A DNA stretch of 64,000 bases from a virus. Location: positions 1-64,000 of the IMG/VR virus record IMGVR_UViG_3300044981_000315; one strand, written 5' to 3'. Shown here piece after piece: positions 1 through 7,447 of the stretch; position 1 is the stretch's first letter, and each line of letters begins with the position of its first letter. The translations under genes and the position numbers were made by a program. The notes beneath the pieces are model-generated. The model did no database searches. It was not told the DNA's origin and was given only the letters and a program-made list of their open reading frames with translations.

Positions 1-1
1 A

Positions 2-328
2 TGTAAGCCCGCCAAAGACACTAATCATGTCGATATCGTAGGTAATGAAAGAGAGTATATTAGTGATAATAGGGATACTTACTTGGATGAAAGTCGTCAG
101 GATTCTTGGGCTCCGTATTTAGATCATACTCGTCAAGACCCTATGGACGCCGTTTACAATTATATAAACGATCAGTCGCCCACACGAGAGAATTATAATC
201 AAGAGCCAATAAAACAACATAATGATAACAAGGATGAAACCATTCCTCAAGTTGGTGTTTTCAATAATGATGCCGGCGCAAGAGGTTTTGGACCAACCGA
301 AAATTATGGCGGGTTCTTTTATGATTAA
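2..328 (+). CDS. C-terminal end of a truncated gene (possible portal tail)
   Basis: The frame is open from base 2 to the TAA at 326-328, so only the last 108 codons are visible and the start lies outside the window. An ATG at 83 is in the same frame but no stop precedes it, so it is probably internal. The peptide is hydrophilic and rich in Asp, Asn, Gln and Tyr, ends in GGFFYD, and shows no recognisable domain. Tailed phages often place the portal gene just before the prohead protease, so this could be the flexible C-terminus of a portal protein. That is inference from position only. Its stop overlaps the next gene by 8 bases. Confidence 0.6.
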   Translation, partial: CKPAKDTNHVDIVGNEREYISDNRDTYLDESRQDSWAPYLDHTRQDPMDAVYNYINDQSPTRENYNQEPIKQHNDNKDETIPQVGVFNNDAGARGFGPTENYGGFFYD

Positions 329-974
329 GAAAAAGGCATATTCTATACAAATGAGCTATGAGGTGTCTGATACTGAAAAGAAACAGGCAGAGCAGGCTCT
401 TTTGTGTTTTTCTACCGCCTTAAAAGCCCTACAACAAGCTTCCGATCATCTTAATATTATGAAAACTCCCTTCAAGGACAACCCAGATATGAGTCCAGAT
501 GAAGTTATGAAGGCTCGTGCTGCTATTCGTCGTTTTCGTGATAAGGCTATTGAAAACTTCAATCATTTCAAGGAAATAGCTTTTGAGTGTGTTAATACTA
601 TGCAATTATTTGCTTCCGATACTCAGTCTGTTAAATTAATGAAGTCTATGATATCTGCTATCGATGAATTAGAGGTAAAAGTTAATAAGTTTGCTGAGAT
701 TTTCGATGATTTGCAATCCAAAGATTTTTCCAAAAATGTAGTAACCTCTATTGAGGATGTGCAACATCAGTGTGATGATATCGATGAGATTATCGATGAA
801 AGAATTAAGCCACATGTGCAAAACAATATTTTAGCCACAAGTTGGGTAGATTCTGTAAGTCAAGATTTACAGATGAAGGTAGAAAAACAAACTCCATTAA
901 TTATGGATTTGTACCAAAAGAGACAAGATCAATTGAATGACGCTATTAAGGAAAGAAGCACGCTAGGCAATTAA
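321..974 (+). CDS. Helical protein of the head gene cluster, unknown function
   Basis: A 217-residue protein. The ATG at 321 overlaps the end of the previous gene; an in-frame ATG at 222 would overlap it by more than 100 bases and is less likely. The sequence is almost entirely helical and charged, with heptad-like stretches around residues 95-150 and 170-215, and no signal peptide or membrane segment. I do not recognise an enzyme motif. The position between the truncated gene and the protease/scaffold suggests a role in head assembly or the neck, by context only. The following gap has a perfect 12-base palindrome at 981-992. Confidence 0.75.
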   Translation: MIKKKAYSIQMSYEVSDTEKKQAEQALLCFSTALKALQQASDHLNIMKTPFKDNPDMSPDEVMKARAAIRRFRDKAIENFNHFKEIAFECVNTMQLFASDTQSVKLMKSMISAIDELEVKVNKFAEIFDDLQSKDFSKNVVTSIEDVQHQCDDIDEIIDERIKPHVQNNILATSWVDSVSQDLQMKVEKQTPLIMDLYQKRQDQLNDAIKERSTLGN

Positions 975-1021
975 TTTCATGTCAATATTGACGTATGATG
1001 GTAATAAAAGGTAATATAATT

Positions 1022-1165
1022 ATGTTCATTAAACATGCCGATGGCAAAATTACAGATATTCTTCCAGAGTCAAAATTGACGGAAGATCAAAAGAAGTCTG
1101 TCAAAGAAGCTGTCATACAAGATGAGAAAACTGATACTTCTCTTGAAAAGAAGTCAGGGAGTTAA
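1022..1165 (+). CDS. Small charged protein, 47 residues
   Basis: A 47-codon frame starting at ATG 1022 and ending with TAA 1163-1165, 3 bases before the protease/scaffold start. An SD-like AAAGGT lies about 8 bases upstream of the ATG. The product begins MFIKHADGKI and is otherwise lysine- and glutamate-rich, with no membrane segment. Tight spacing on the 3' side and the SD favour a real gene. Function unknown. Confidence 0.6.
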   Translation: MFIKHADGKITDILPESKLTEDQKKSVKEAVIQDEKTDTSLEKKSGS

Positions 1166-1168
1166 TAC

Positions 1169-4100
1169 ATGTCATTTAGTAAATTTGGTGAAACCACTGA
1201 AATTAGAATTGAGAATACAGAGTCTTGTATTCCTGCCGTTAGTGCAGATATTCTAGAGAACTTCCAAAAGTTTGCTAACAATCTAAAAAAGATTGCTCCC
1301 AAGGCGGAGGATTTCTTATATTTCAGTGCCGTTATGATGCATGCTGCCGAAGCTGCCGCTCTTAATGATGATGGCACCCCCAAGTTAACTGCTAAAGGGG
1401 AAGCCGTTCAAGTAGGTTGGGATACTAGCAATAACACTTGGAAGTGGACTACTACTGATCCTAGTGTAAAACCATATAAAAATTCTAATGGTGATATTTT
1501 CCCTGAAGCAGAATTAGTTAAAGCACATAAAAAGTGGGTCCACAAGCCTCTTTGCATCGATCATAAGTCCAGTTCGGTAGACCATGTCAGAGGTTTTATT
1601 GTTGATACCTATTATGATCGTAATCTCAAGAGAGTGATTGCCCTTTGCGCTTTGGATAAAGCTGGCTATCCACAATTGGCTCGCAATGTTTCCACGGGTA
1701 TTTCTAATTGCGTTTCCATGGGAACTGCGGTAGGTCGAGCTATCTGTTCTGACTGTGCTCGTGTGGCTCGTACTGAACAAGACTTCTGTCAGCATATGAA
1801 GAACAAGTCTTGTTATGGTGAAATTAACGTAGATCTAAATCCCATTGAATTATCTATAGTTATGAATGGTGCCGATAACAGAGCTACCATTAAACATGTG
1901 TTGGCTGCCGCCAATACTCTCAATACCTATGTAGAAAATAAAGCCCAAGAATTGGCAAAACTGGCTGATTTAGGCTTTTCTGCAGATTTACACTTACAGG
2001 ATCCGAAAGGTAATGAGGGCGGGGGCTCTACTGACATTCATATTAATGCCAATAATATTGAAAAGTTTAAGGCTGATTTAGATGAAGCCTTCCAAAGATT
2101 GGCTGAAATTGCTCAATCTACAAAAATTTCTGAAAAAGATACTAATTCTTCAGTATATAATCAGTCGTCAGGTTCTATAGCCATGGATGAAGGCGCACCG
2201 ACGGATTCGGGATTGGCTCTCCAAACTCCGCAAACTGCAAGGTTTGCATCTGCTGAAGAGGCAGGTATTAGCGAGCTTCGTGAAGTTACAGCCGCTATCG
2301 AAGCCAAGTTAAACCAAATGAAACAAAGCTTGGATAAGTTAGCAAAAACTTCTATTAATACACAAGAGGAAAATATGACTGGATCAAACGAACTTAATAA
2401 AAAGGGCTACTTCCAGGGTGCTGGTGGCGTAAACGAACCAACCCCAGGTCAAGTGAAATATCCTAAAGACCCACTCAACGAACAACTTCGTGAGCATGAG
2501 GACAAGCAAATGGTAGGACAACCTCCATTTCCAGAAGTCGGTCCAGTTGATGGAATGCATCCATCCCCAGCTTCCGCTGATCCATCAGATGAACTAGCTC
2601 GTAAGAAGATGTTAGCTCGTGCTGAAGTGGAAGAGCGTGCTATGCGACGTGAAGCTATCGTTCAATTAGCTAAAGATGCTCTAGAGAGCAAGTCTTACTA
2701 CCAAGGTGGCGGTGGTGTTAATGAACCAACCCCAGGTAAAGCTAAGTACCCCAAGGATAAGCTCAATGAAGAGCTACGTGAGTATGAAGATAAGCAGATG
2801 GTTGGACAACCACCTTTTCCAGGTGTGGGTCCAGTTGATGGTCTTCACCCTTCTCCAAGCTCTGCTGAGCCAAAAGACGAACTCAAGCGTAAAGAAATGT
2901 TAGCCCGCGCCTCTTTGAGAGCTCGTTTTATCAAGGCTTCTAACGAAGATGGTACCCAAAACCTAGGCAAGAGTGCCTGGGAAGTTTTCTTGGGTGACAA
3001 ACTATTATTGACCGCATCAGTGGATGACTTATCCGCTGGTCGTTCTGAGATATTTTATGACAGCATTGCTACCAAGCCATTCGGCGCCAAATTAATTGAA
3101 AAGATTAAGTTGGAAGGCGCTCCTGCTGTAGCCAAACTTATCAAGAAAGCACAAGTTGCTCCACCTGCCCCAGATATGGGCGCTCCAGGTGGTGATGTAG
3201 GCGCTCCTCCAGGTGGTCCAGATACGGCTGCCCCTCCAGCTGAAGATACCGGTAAGTCTGGTGATCCAAAAGCTACTGCTGTTGAATTGGCTGAAAAAGT
3301 AAGAGACCTCAGCTCCGATCTAGTAGAAGCCGTCCGCGCTTTAACTGGTGAACAAGCTGAAATGGGTACTGAAGATGGTTCTAGTGCTCCTCCAGCAGGC
3401 GATATGGGTGGCGTAGGCGGTCCAGCAGGTGGTCCTGCCGCTATGGCTGATGATTCTTCCAAGTCTGCTTCCGATCTTACCTCTATGAGGAAGCACATTA
3501 ATGGTTCTTTGATTCAGGCTATGAAAGAGTCTGTTGCTGAACTCAATGATCACAAGCAAGAGCTTGAAATGATTATCAGTTTATATGACAAAGGCATTAA
3601 TGAAACTAGCAAGGAATTACTTAATTCCCTAGTGGGTGATGCTTTCAATCAATCTAAGTCTGCTGTGGCAGACGGCTTTAAGTTGATGGCTGCTTTCGTG
3701 AAGTATGCTCGTGGTACTAATGCCATCGTTAAGCGCGCTGAAATCGAGGCAGAACTTGATGCATTAGCTACCGACGAAGGAGATGCTATGAGCGATAAAA
3801 AGGATAGTCACTCCGCTGATGGTGGTGACTTAATGGGACTAATTAACGACACCAATGCAGATTTGGATGCCGTTCATAGTCTAATGAATGACGAGGGTCT
3901 TGCTGATGATGAACTAGAAGCTCTCGATGGAGAACTAGAAGCTGCTGCTGAAGATAATAATGATGCAGTGACAGTTAAAACACCACAAGAGGCTGCTATG
4001 ATTGCTAAACAAAACCCAGATGCCAGCGTAACGGTGCAAGCTTCTTTGAATACCAGAGAAGGTCGTGCCGCACTACGTGCCAAGTTGGCTGCCGATGCTT

Positions 4101-4813
4101 TGGGCAAGGAAGAAACTGGAGAAATCCAAGACGCTTCCAAGCTTCAATTCAGCGACATGCTAGACCAAGCTGACAGACTAGCTGACGGTCAAACTCAACT
4201 AGACACTAAGCCATCCGATTCTCTCGGATTGGTTGAGACCCTACCAGAAGTTAATAAGGCTATGTTGGAAGTTGCTAAAGCTCCACCAAAGGTTCGTAAG
4301 GAAGCAGAAGCTATTCAAAAGTTGGTATCTGAGGGTTCTCTAGATCCAGCCGACCTAGATGCTCTAGTAGCCGAAGGTTTAGACAAGGACGCCGTTGCTT
4401 ACTGGAAGAAATACTACGGTCAAACTGACGGTGGTAGCGAATTTGCTAGCGAACTAGTTAAAGAGCATGTAAAGGCTCAACTAGAAGAGCAACTAAACAA
4501 GTATCGTGTCAAATTGGCCAGAGCTTATGAGCTAGCCTATGACATGGCTGAACGTGGTTTAGTCAATGCTGACAGAGCTTCTATCTCTCTACAGGTAGAC
4601 GAAGTTATGAAGTTTGATGACCCAAGCTTTGAATCTCTCAAGAGAGTAGTTGCCAGACACCCAGTGACTGGTTTACGTAAGCAAGCCGGACGTCTACCAT
4701 TAGTTGGTGTGAAAGACGAAAGCGAACTACAAGCAGTTGCTGCCGAAGGAACTGAAGAAGATGCATATTCACAACTATCTTCAATGTTCGGTACCAAAAA
4801 AGGTGCATTCTAA
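1169..4813 (+). CDS. Prohead protease fused to scaffold/core protein
   Basis: A 1214-residue protein behind a good SD (AGGGAG). Residues 50-245 fit the prohead (assemblin-like) serine protease pattern: a candidate catalytic His132 in IDHKS, a candidate nucleophile Ser183 in CVSMG, and a family-like ELSIV strand at 227-231. A Cys cluster (Cys193, Cys196, Cys207, His209) follows the Ser and could bind zinc. After residue 260 the protein becomes charged and helical, as expected of scaffold, with two copies of a 74-residue repeat from residues 412 and 508, a Gly/Pro-rich linker near 670-710, an acidic stretch near 870-960 and a helical C-terminus. Most phages encode protease and scaffold separately or nested. 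Two internal SD-ATG pairs could yield scaffold-only products of 812 and 341 residues. Family assignment is by motif reading. Confidence 0.8.
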   Translation: MSFSKFGETTEIRIENTESCIPAVSADILENFQKFANNLKKIAPKAEDFLYFSAVMMHAAEAAALNDDGTPKLTAKGEAVQVGWDTSNNTWKWTTTDPSVKPYKNSNGDIFPEAELVKAHKKWVHKPLCIDHKSSSVDHVRGFIVDTYYDRNLKRVIALCALDKAGYPQLARNVSTGISNCVSMGTAVGRAICSDCARVARTEQDFCQHMKNKSCYGEINVDLNPIELSIVMNGADNRATIKHVLAAANTLNTYVENKAQELAKLADLGFSADLHLQDPKGNEGGGSTDIHINANNIEKFKADLDEAFQRLAEIAQSTKISEKDTNSSVYNQSSGSIAMDEGAPTDSGLALQTPQTARFASAEEAGISELREVTAAIEAKLNQMKQSLDKLAKTSINTQEENMTGSNELNKKGYFQGAGGVNEPTPGQVKYPKDPLNEQLREHEDKQMVGQPPFPEVGPVDGMHPSPASADPSDELARKKMLARAEVEERAMRREAIVQLAKDALESKSYYQGGGGVNEPTPGKAKYPKDKLNEELREYEDKQMVGQPPFPGVGPVDGLHPSPSSAEPKDELKRKEMLARASLRARFIKASNEDGTQNLGKSAWEVFLGDKLLLTASVDDLSAGRSEIFYDSIATKPFGAKLIEKIKLEGAPAVAKLIKKAQVAPPAPDMGAPGGDVGAPPGGPDTAAPPAEDTGKSGDPKATAVELAEKVRDLSSDLVEAVRALTGEQAEMGTEDGSSAPPAGDMGGVGGPAGGPAAMADDSSKSASDLTSMRKHINGSLIQAMKESVAELNDHKQELEMIISLYDKGINETSKELLNSLVGDAFNQSKSAVADGFKLMAAFVKYARGTNAIVKRAEIEAELDALATDEGDAMSDKKDSHSADGGDLMGLINDTNADLDAVHSLMNDEGLADDELEALDGELEAAAEDNNDAVTVKTPQEAAMIAKQNPDASVTVQASLNTREGRAALRAKLAADALGKEETGEIQDASKLQFSDMLDQADRLADGQTQLDTKPSDSLGLVETLPEVNKAMLEVAKAPPKVRKEAEAIQKLVSEGSLDPADLDALVAEGLDKDAVAYWKKYYGQTDGGSEFASELVKEHVKAQLEEQLNKYRVKLARAYELAYDMAERGLVNADRASISLQVDEVMKFDDPSFESLKRVVARHPVTGLRKQAGRLPLVGVKDESELQAVAAEGTEEDAYSQLSSMFGTKKGAF
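2364..2377 (+). promoter_or_regulatory. Internal ribosome binding site and in-frame start
   Basis: AAGAGGA at 2364-2370 sits 4 bases before an ATG at 2375-2377 that is in frame with the protease/scaffold gene (residue 403). Initiation here would make an 812-residue protein lacking the protease domain but keeping both 74-residue repeats. In phage lambda the scaffold Nu3 starts inside the protease gene C in the same frame, so this arrangement has a precedent. Confidence 0.5.
2402..2623 (+). repeat. Scaffold repeat, copy 1
   Basis: First copy of a 74-residue coding repeat (residues 412-485 of the protease/scaffold protein). Shared blocks include GGVNEPTPG, KYPKD, EDKQMVGQPPFP and MLARA. Copy 2 begins 288 bases downstream with only scattered substitutions, indicating a tandem duplication with linker. 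The repeat begins just after the internal start at 2375. Confidence 0.85.
2690..2911 (+). repeat. Scaffold repeat, copy 2
   Basis: Second copy of the 74-residue repeat (residues 508-581), keeping GGVNEPTPG, KYPKDKLNEELRE and KQMVGQPPFP. It is followed by a different segment (NLGKSAWEVF onward) that does not repeat. Confidence 0.85.
3777..3790 (+). promoter_or_regulatory. Second internal ribosome binding site and in-frame start
   Basis: AAGGAG at 3777-3782 lies 5 bases before an ATG at 3788-3790, in frame at residue 874 of the protease/scaffold protein. Initiation would give a 341-residue C-terminal product that opens with an acidic region and ends in the helical tail. The SD is as good as those of the main genes, but purine-rich codons (Asp-Glu-Gly) could produce it by chance. 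Confidence 0.4.
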
Positions 4814-4835
4814 AACTAGGAATAGGGATTAAACG

Positions 4836-5624
4836 ATGAAAAACCAAAGCGTATCAGATTTTGTCGCCGCAGCAATGGATGCGGTATTAAAAAGCCAAGA
4901 GCACAAATCTCTATTCGGCACTCAATACAAGTTCGCAAGTGACTTGAATGATGCTAAGGACAAGTGCCCCAAATGCAGCAAAGATAAGGATAGTTGCATG
5001 TGTGATTCTGCTATGGCAGATGATAACGAAGCCAAAAAGGGCAAGTGCTCTGAATGTGGTAAACCAAATTTCCTTTGTAAGTGTGATAAGGGAAGTGCGG
5101 ATGACCAAGATGCCAAGAAAAAGAAGGATTCTTCCAAGGACTCTTCCTCTGCTGATGACAACGATGCTAAGAAGCACAAGGATTTCAAGGATAGTAGCAA
5201 GGATTCGTCTTCCGCTGATGATAACGATGCTAAAAAGAAGGATTCTTCTAAGGACTCTTCCTCTGCTGACGATCAAGACGCCAAAAAGAAGAAGGAAGAT
5301 TCTTCTGAGGCTGATGATTCTGAAGAAAAAGTATCTTCTGCCTTTGATGTTGCTATCGACAGTTTGCTAACCGCATCTGCCGCTCTAGATAACGTCGGTC
5401 TCGTCAGAGGCGCCTCTCTCAGCTTGAAACTAGCCTCTTTGGTAGTAGAAGCTAAGAAGAAGGAAAAGGATTCTAAGAAGTCTAAGAAGGATTCTAAGAA
5501 GTCTGATTCCAAGAAATCAGATTCTAAGAAGGATTCTCATTCCGCTAAGGACAAGAAGAGCGATTCTAAAAAGAGTGACTCCAAGAAAGATTCTAAGGAT
5601 TCCAAGAAGTCTTCCAAAAAGTAA
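4836..5624 (+). CDS. Zinc-motif protein with low-complexity Asp/Ser/Lys repeats
   Basis: A 262-residue protein with SD AGGG. The N-terminus (1-40) is helical. Residues 43-90 hold two short cysteine motifs, CPKCSKDKDSCMC and CSECGKPNFLCKC, likely zinc-binding. Then come about four imperfect repeats built on DSSSADDNDAKK. A more ordered helical segment follows near 165-205, and the last 55 residues are almost only Lys, Ser and Asp. Its place between the scaffold and small head proteins suggests an internal core or DNA-associated head protein; no known family is recognised. The repetitive DNA also creates long frames on both strands, which I treat as artefacts. Confidence 0.75.
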   Translation: MKNQSVSDFVAAAMDAVLKSQEHKSLFGTQYKFASDLNDAKDKCPKCSKDKDSCMCDSAMADDNEAKKGKCSECGKPNFLCKCDKGSADDQDAKKKKDSSKDSSSADDNDAKKHKDFKDSSKDSSSADDNDAKKKDSSKDSSSADDQDAKKKKEDSSEADDSEEKVSSAFDVAIDSLLTASAALDNVGLVRGASLSLKLASLVVEAKKKEKDSKKSKKDSKKSDSKKSDSKKDSHSAKDKKSDSKKSDSKKDSKDSKKSSKK

Positions 5625-5641
5625 CTCATAAGTAGGTGCCA

Positions 5642-5857
5642 ATGTTCAAACAACAAGCCGACGGAGACGAAATCTTTCGTTCGATGGAAAAGACTTTGGT
5701 TAAAAGCCAGGTGGAAAATACATACGGACTAAGCAAACTAGCCAAAGCTGTTGATTATTTGAACGATGCCGCTGCTATTTTTGAGCGTGCCGGTATGCTT
5801 GAAGAAGCCGCTTTAATCACGACAGTCTTACAGGGCCTAGCTAAGGACGTTCAATGA
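5642..5857 (+). CDS. Small helical head-cluster protein
   Basis: A 71-residue protein. I chose ATG 5642, 5 bases after an AGGTG SD; an in-frame GTG at 5636 lies inside that SD. The product is helical, with a segment resembling the next protein: both contain a block of the form A-x-I-hydrophobic-E-x-A-G-hydrophobic and end with a short leucine-rich helix (VLQGLAK here, VLQVLTKIA there). The stop overlaps the next start (ATGA). Likely a small structural or assembly protein; function unknown. Confidence 0.7.
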   Translation: MFKQQADGDEIFRSMEKTLVKSQVENTYGLSKLAKAVDYLNDAAAIFERAGMLEEAALITTVLQGLAKDVQ

Positions 5858-6357
5858 TTAAAAAATCCGTTTTTGAGAACGATTTAATCGTTGGAATGCA
5901 ACAAGAACTACGCAAACAAGCCTCGGGAGAAACTCCTGATTTGGTGAAGGCGGGTGAGTGTTTGCATGCTGCTTTGGAAATTCTAGAAGAAGCTGGATTA
6001 CAGGTTAGAGCCGAGCAAGTGCTACAAGTTTTGACTAAAATTGCCATTAAGCATCACAAAAAGGATAAGGTTAAGGATCCTGGAAAGCCTCATAATTTCC
6101 ATATGAAGAACCTAACTCCAGAACGTATGGTAGAAAATCTGAAACATCATGGTACTGTTTTCAATATGGCGGATGACCAAGGTGCTGACAATGCTGATTT
6201 CGACCCCGAAGTGGCAGAAGCATTAGACGCCATGAGTGTGGATGATTTGCGAGCAGATGAGTTGTTTGATATGGATATTGCCGATGTTGATGATAACTTA
6301 AATATTAACATGGATACTTTGGAAGACTTTGAGGATGAAGTATCGTCTCCTAAATAA
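5854..6357 (+). CDS. Helical protein with acidic C-terminus, paralogue of its upstream neighbour
   Basis: A 167-residue protein, translationally coupled to the preceding gene by an ATGA overlap. Residues 20-65 share the helical pattern of the upstream 71-residue protein. A basic stretch (HHKKDKVKDPGK) follows near residue 66, and the last 60 residues are very acidic (DDNLNINMDTLEDFEDE). Basic core plus acidic tail fits a scaffold- or core-interacting protein. No enzyme motif seen. The 184 bases after it (6358-6541) hold no supported gene and no clear terminator. Confidence 0.7.
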   Translation: MIKKSVFENDLIVGMQQELRKQASGETPDLVKAGECLHAALEILEEAGLQVRAEQVLQVLTKIAIKHHKKDKVKDPGKPHNFHMKNLTPERMVENLKHHGTVFNMADDQGADNADFDPEVAEALDAMSVDDLRADELFDMDIADVDDNLNINMDTLEDFEDEVSSPK

Positions 6358-6541
6358 GCGCATTAAACTCAAGATATTTTTCATATTTGCGTAGTAGATA
6401 GATAGTGGCGTCTTGGTACAGCCAGTCTAAAGACATATGCCTTTTCTTCTGTATCAATAATATCAAAGAAGTTTTCGTTGGATATATATTCTTGTATATG
6501 ACTGTGGAGTTAGCCGGGTTGAAATTTTACGAGGAATAAAA

Positions 6542-6604
6542 ATGAAAACAGTTAGAATGCCGAACATTGCGGCTCCAAAAAACTCAATGATTTCAGGTAG
6601 TTAA
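6542..6604 (+). CDS. 20-codon leader frame in phase with the next gene
   Basis: A short frame (MKTVRMPNIA, 20 residues in all) with a better SD (GAGGA) than the downstream gene. Its TAA at 6602-6604 directly abuts ATG 6605, and both are in the same phase, so only one stop codon separates them. It may be a leader that couples translation to the next gene, or an N-terminal extension reached by stop-codon readthrough. The paralogue at 13963 lacks such a leader. Confidence 0.4.
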   Translation: MKTVRMPNIAAPKNSMISGS

Positions 6605-7294
6605 ATGCTCAGACTTGTTCAAGTGGGCAACACGCTCCCAGTATCTTTTATATGTGATCCTAGTGCGGAGTTTCAACCAGGGATGGTGGCTGAGCTTACC
6701 GTTATTGGTAATCAAGTAATGTGTACCGTTAGTAATGGTACGGCTCCTATCGGCATCATTGACGATATTAAAACCAAAGCTTTTACCAATGTCTCTTGGA
6801 ATGAAGTGGTTATTGTGCCGGCGATTGGTGTGCCAGGGCCCAACAATACTATCGTTACCCCAGTAGCTATCAATTATGCTTTGAGAAGGCCCAATATTGT
6901 CCCTTCTAGTTTTAATTCTACTGTTAATGTAGTATTAAATCCAATTAATGGTATTGTTACTTTTGTTTCCGGAACTCAACTTAATTTGGATCTAAATGGT
7001 AGTGGAACCCCTAATGCTATTAGGGCGGTAGTTAATTACACTTATCAAGTAGCTAATATTCCAGGTGATGATAGCACACAGGGTTCGGGTCGTATGACAG
7101 TATGGTTTGAGCGTATGTTCTTCCAGACTGACCAATACGAAAGCAATCAACAATACCCGGTCCGTGCCAATTTATACTGTAGCGAAGTGGGCTTCTTGAC
7201 CACTCGTAGGCCTAGTCCCATTCATCCTGCTATTGCGATGGTGACAGCCCCGCCTACGCCCATGAATCCAATGATTGAATGCCTTCTCTATTGA
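6605..7294 (+). CDS. Putative capsid decoration protein (paralogue of the 13963 product)
   Basis: A 229-residue beta-rich protein without charged helices. It begins MLRLVQVGNTLP, like MSLKLLQPGTEP in the protein encoded just before the major capsid gene. Both also share a central GSGRMTVW / GSGKMTLW block. Two paralogues in the head cluster, one directly beside the capsid gene, suggest capsid-surface (cement or decoration) or vertex proteins; this is inference. The 153 bases after it contain a strong promoter-like element. Confidence 0.6.
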   Translation: MLRLVQVGNTLPVSFICDPSAEFQPGMVAELTVIGNQVMCTVSNGTAPIGIIDDIKTKAFTNVSWNEVVIVPAIGVPGPNNTIVTPVAINYALRRPNIVPSSFNSTVNVVLNPINGIVTFVSGTQLNLDLNGSGTPNAIRAVVNYTYQVANIPGDDSTQGSGRMTVWFERMFFQTDQYESNQQYPVRANLYCSEVGFLTTRRPSPIHPAIAMVTAPPTPMNPMIECLLY

Positions 7295-7401
7295 AAATAT
7301 CAATAAGTGGGTAAGTACGGTTTCGTATGCTGTGCCATGGTAGGTTGGACCGTTAAATGCCCCAACATAGCTGCATAAACTATTATTTATGGTAGGAGCT
7401 T

Positions 7402-7424
7402 TCTATATTCTGGTATAATATAGA
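7402..7424 (+). promoter_or_regulatory. Extended -10 promoter inside an inverted repeat
   Basis: TGGTATAAT at 7411-7419 matches the extended -10 consensus of sigma70-type promoters; no good -35 is seen. The same DNA forms an 8-base perfect inverted repeat (TCTATATT 7402-7409, AATATAGA 7417-7424). It lies 24 bases before ATG 7448 in an otherwise gene-free gap, so a start near 7426 would give a short leader with SD GAGG. Confidence 0.45.
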
Positions 7425-7447
7425 CATTTACTCATTGAGGCCCGCCT

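Noticed and set aside
1015-1020. TATAAT one base before ATG 1022 (also 16047-16052 before ATG 16054) as promoter
   Set aside because: These are AT-rich spacers between an SD and its ATG; a start from them would remove the SD.
1162-1383. Minus-strand open frame under the start of the protease/scaffold gene
   Set aside because: It lies fully inside the well-supported gene, has no SD or domain, and follows from codon phase bias.
3055-3498. Minus-strand frame of 147 codons inside the scaffold region
   Set aside because: It is a low-complexity Pro/Ala/Ser mirror of the Gly/Pro/Ala-rich linker on the plus strand.
4911-5512. Several long minus-strand and alternative plus-strand frames
   Set aside because: The Lys/Asp/Ser repeats of the 4836 gene keep other frames open; products are low-complexity and lack starts with SD.
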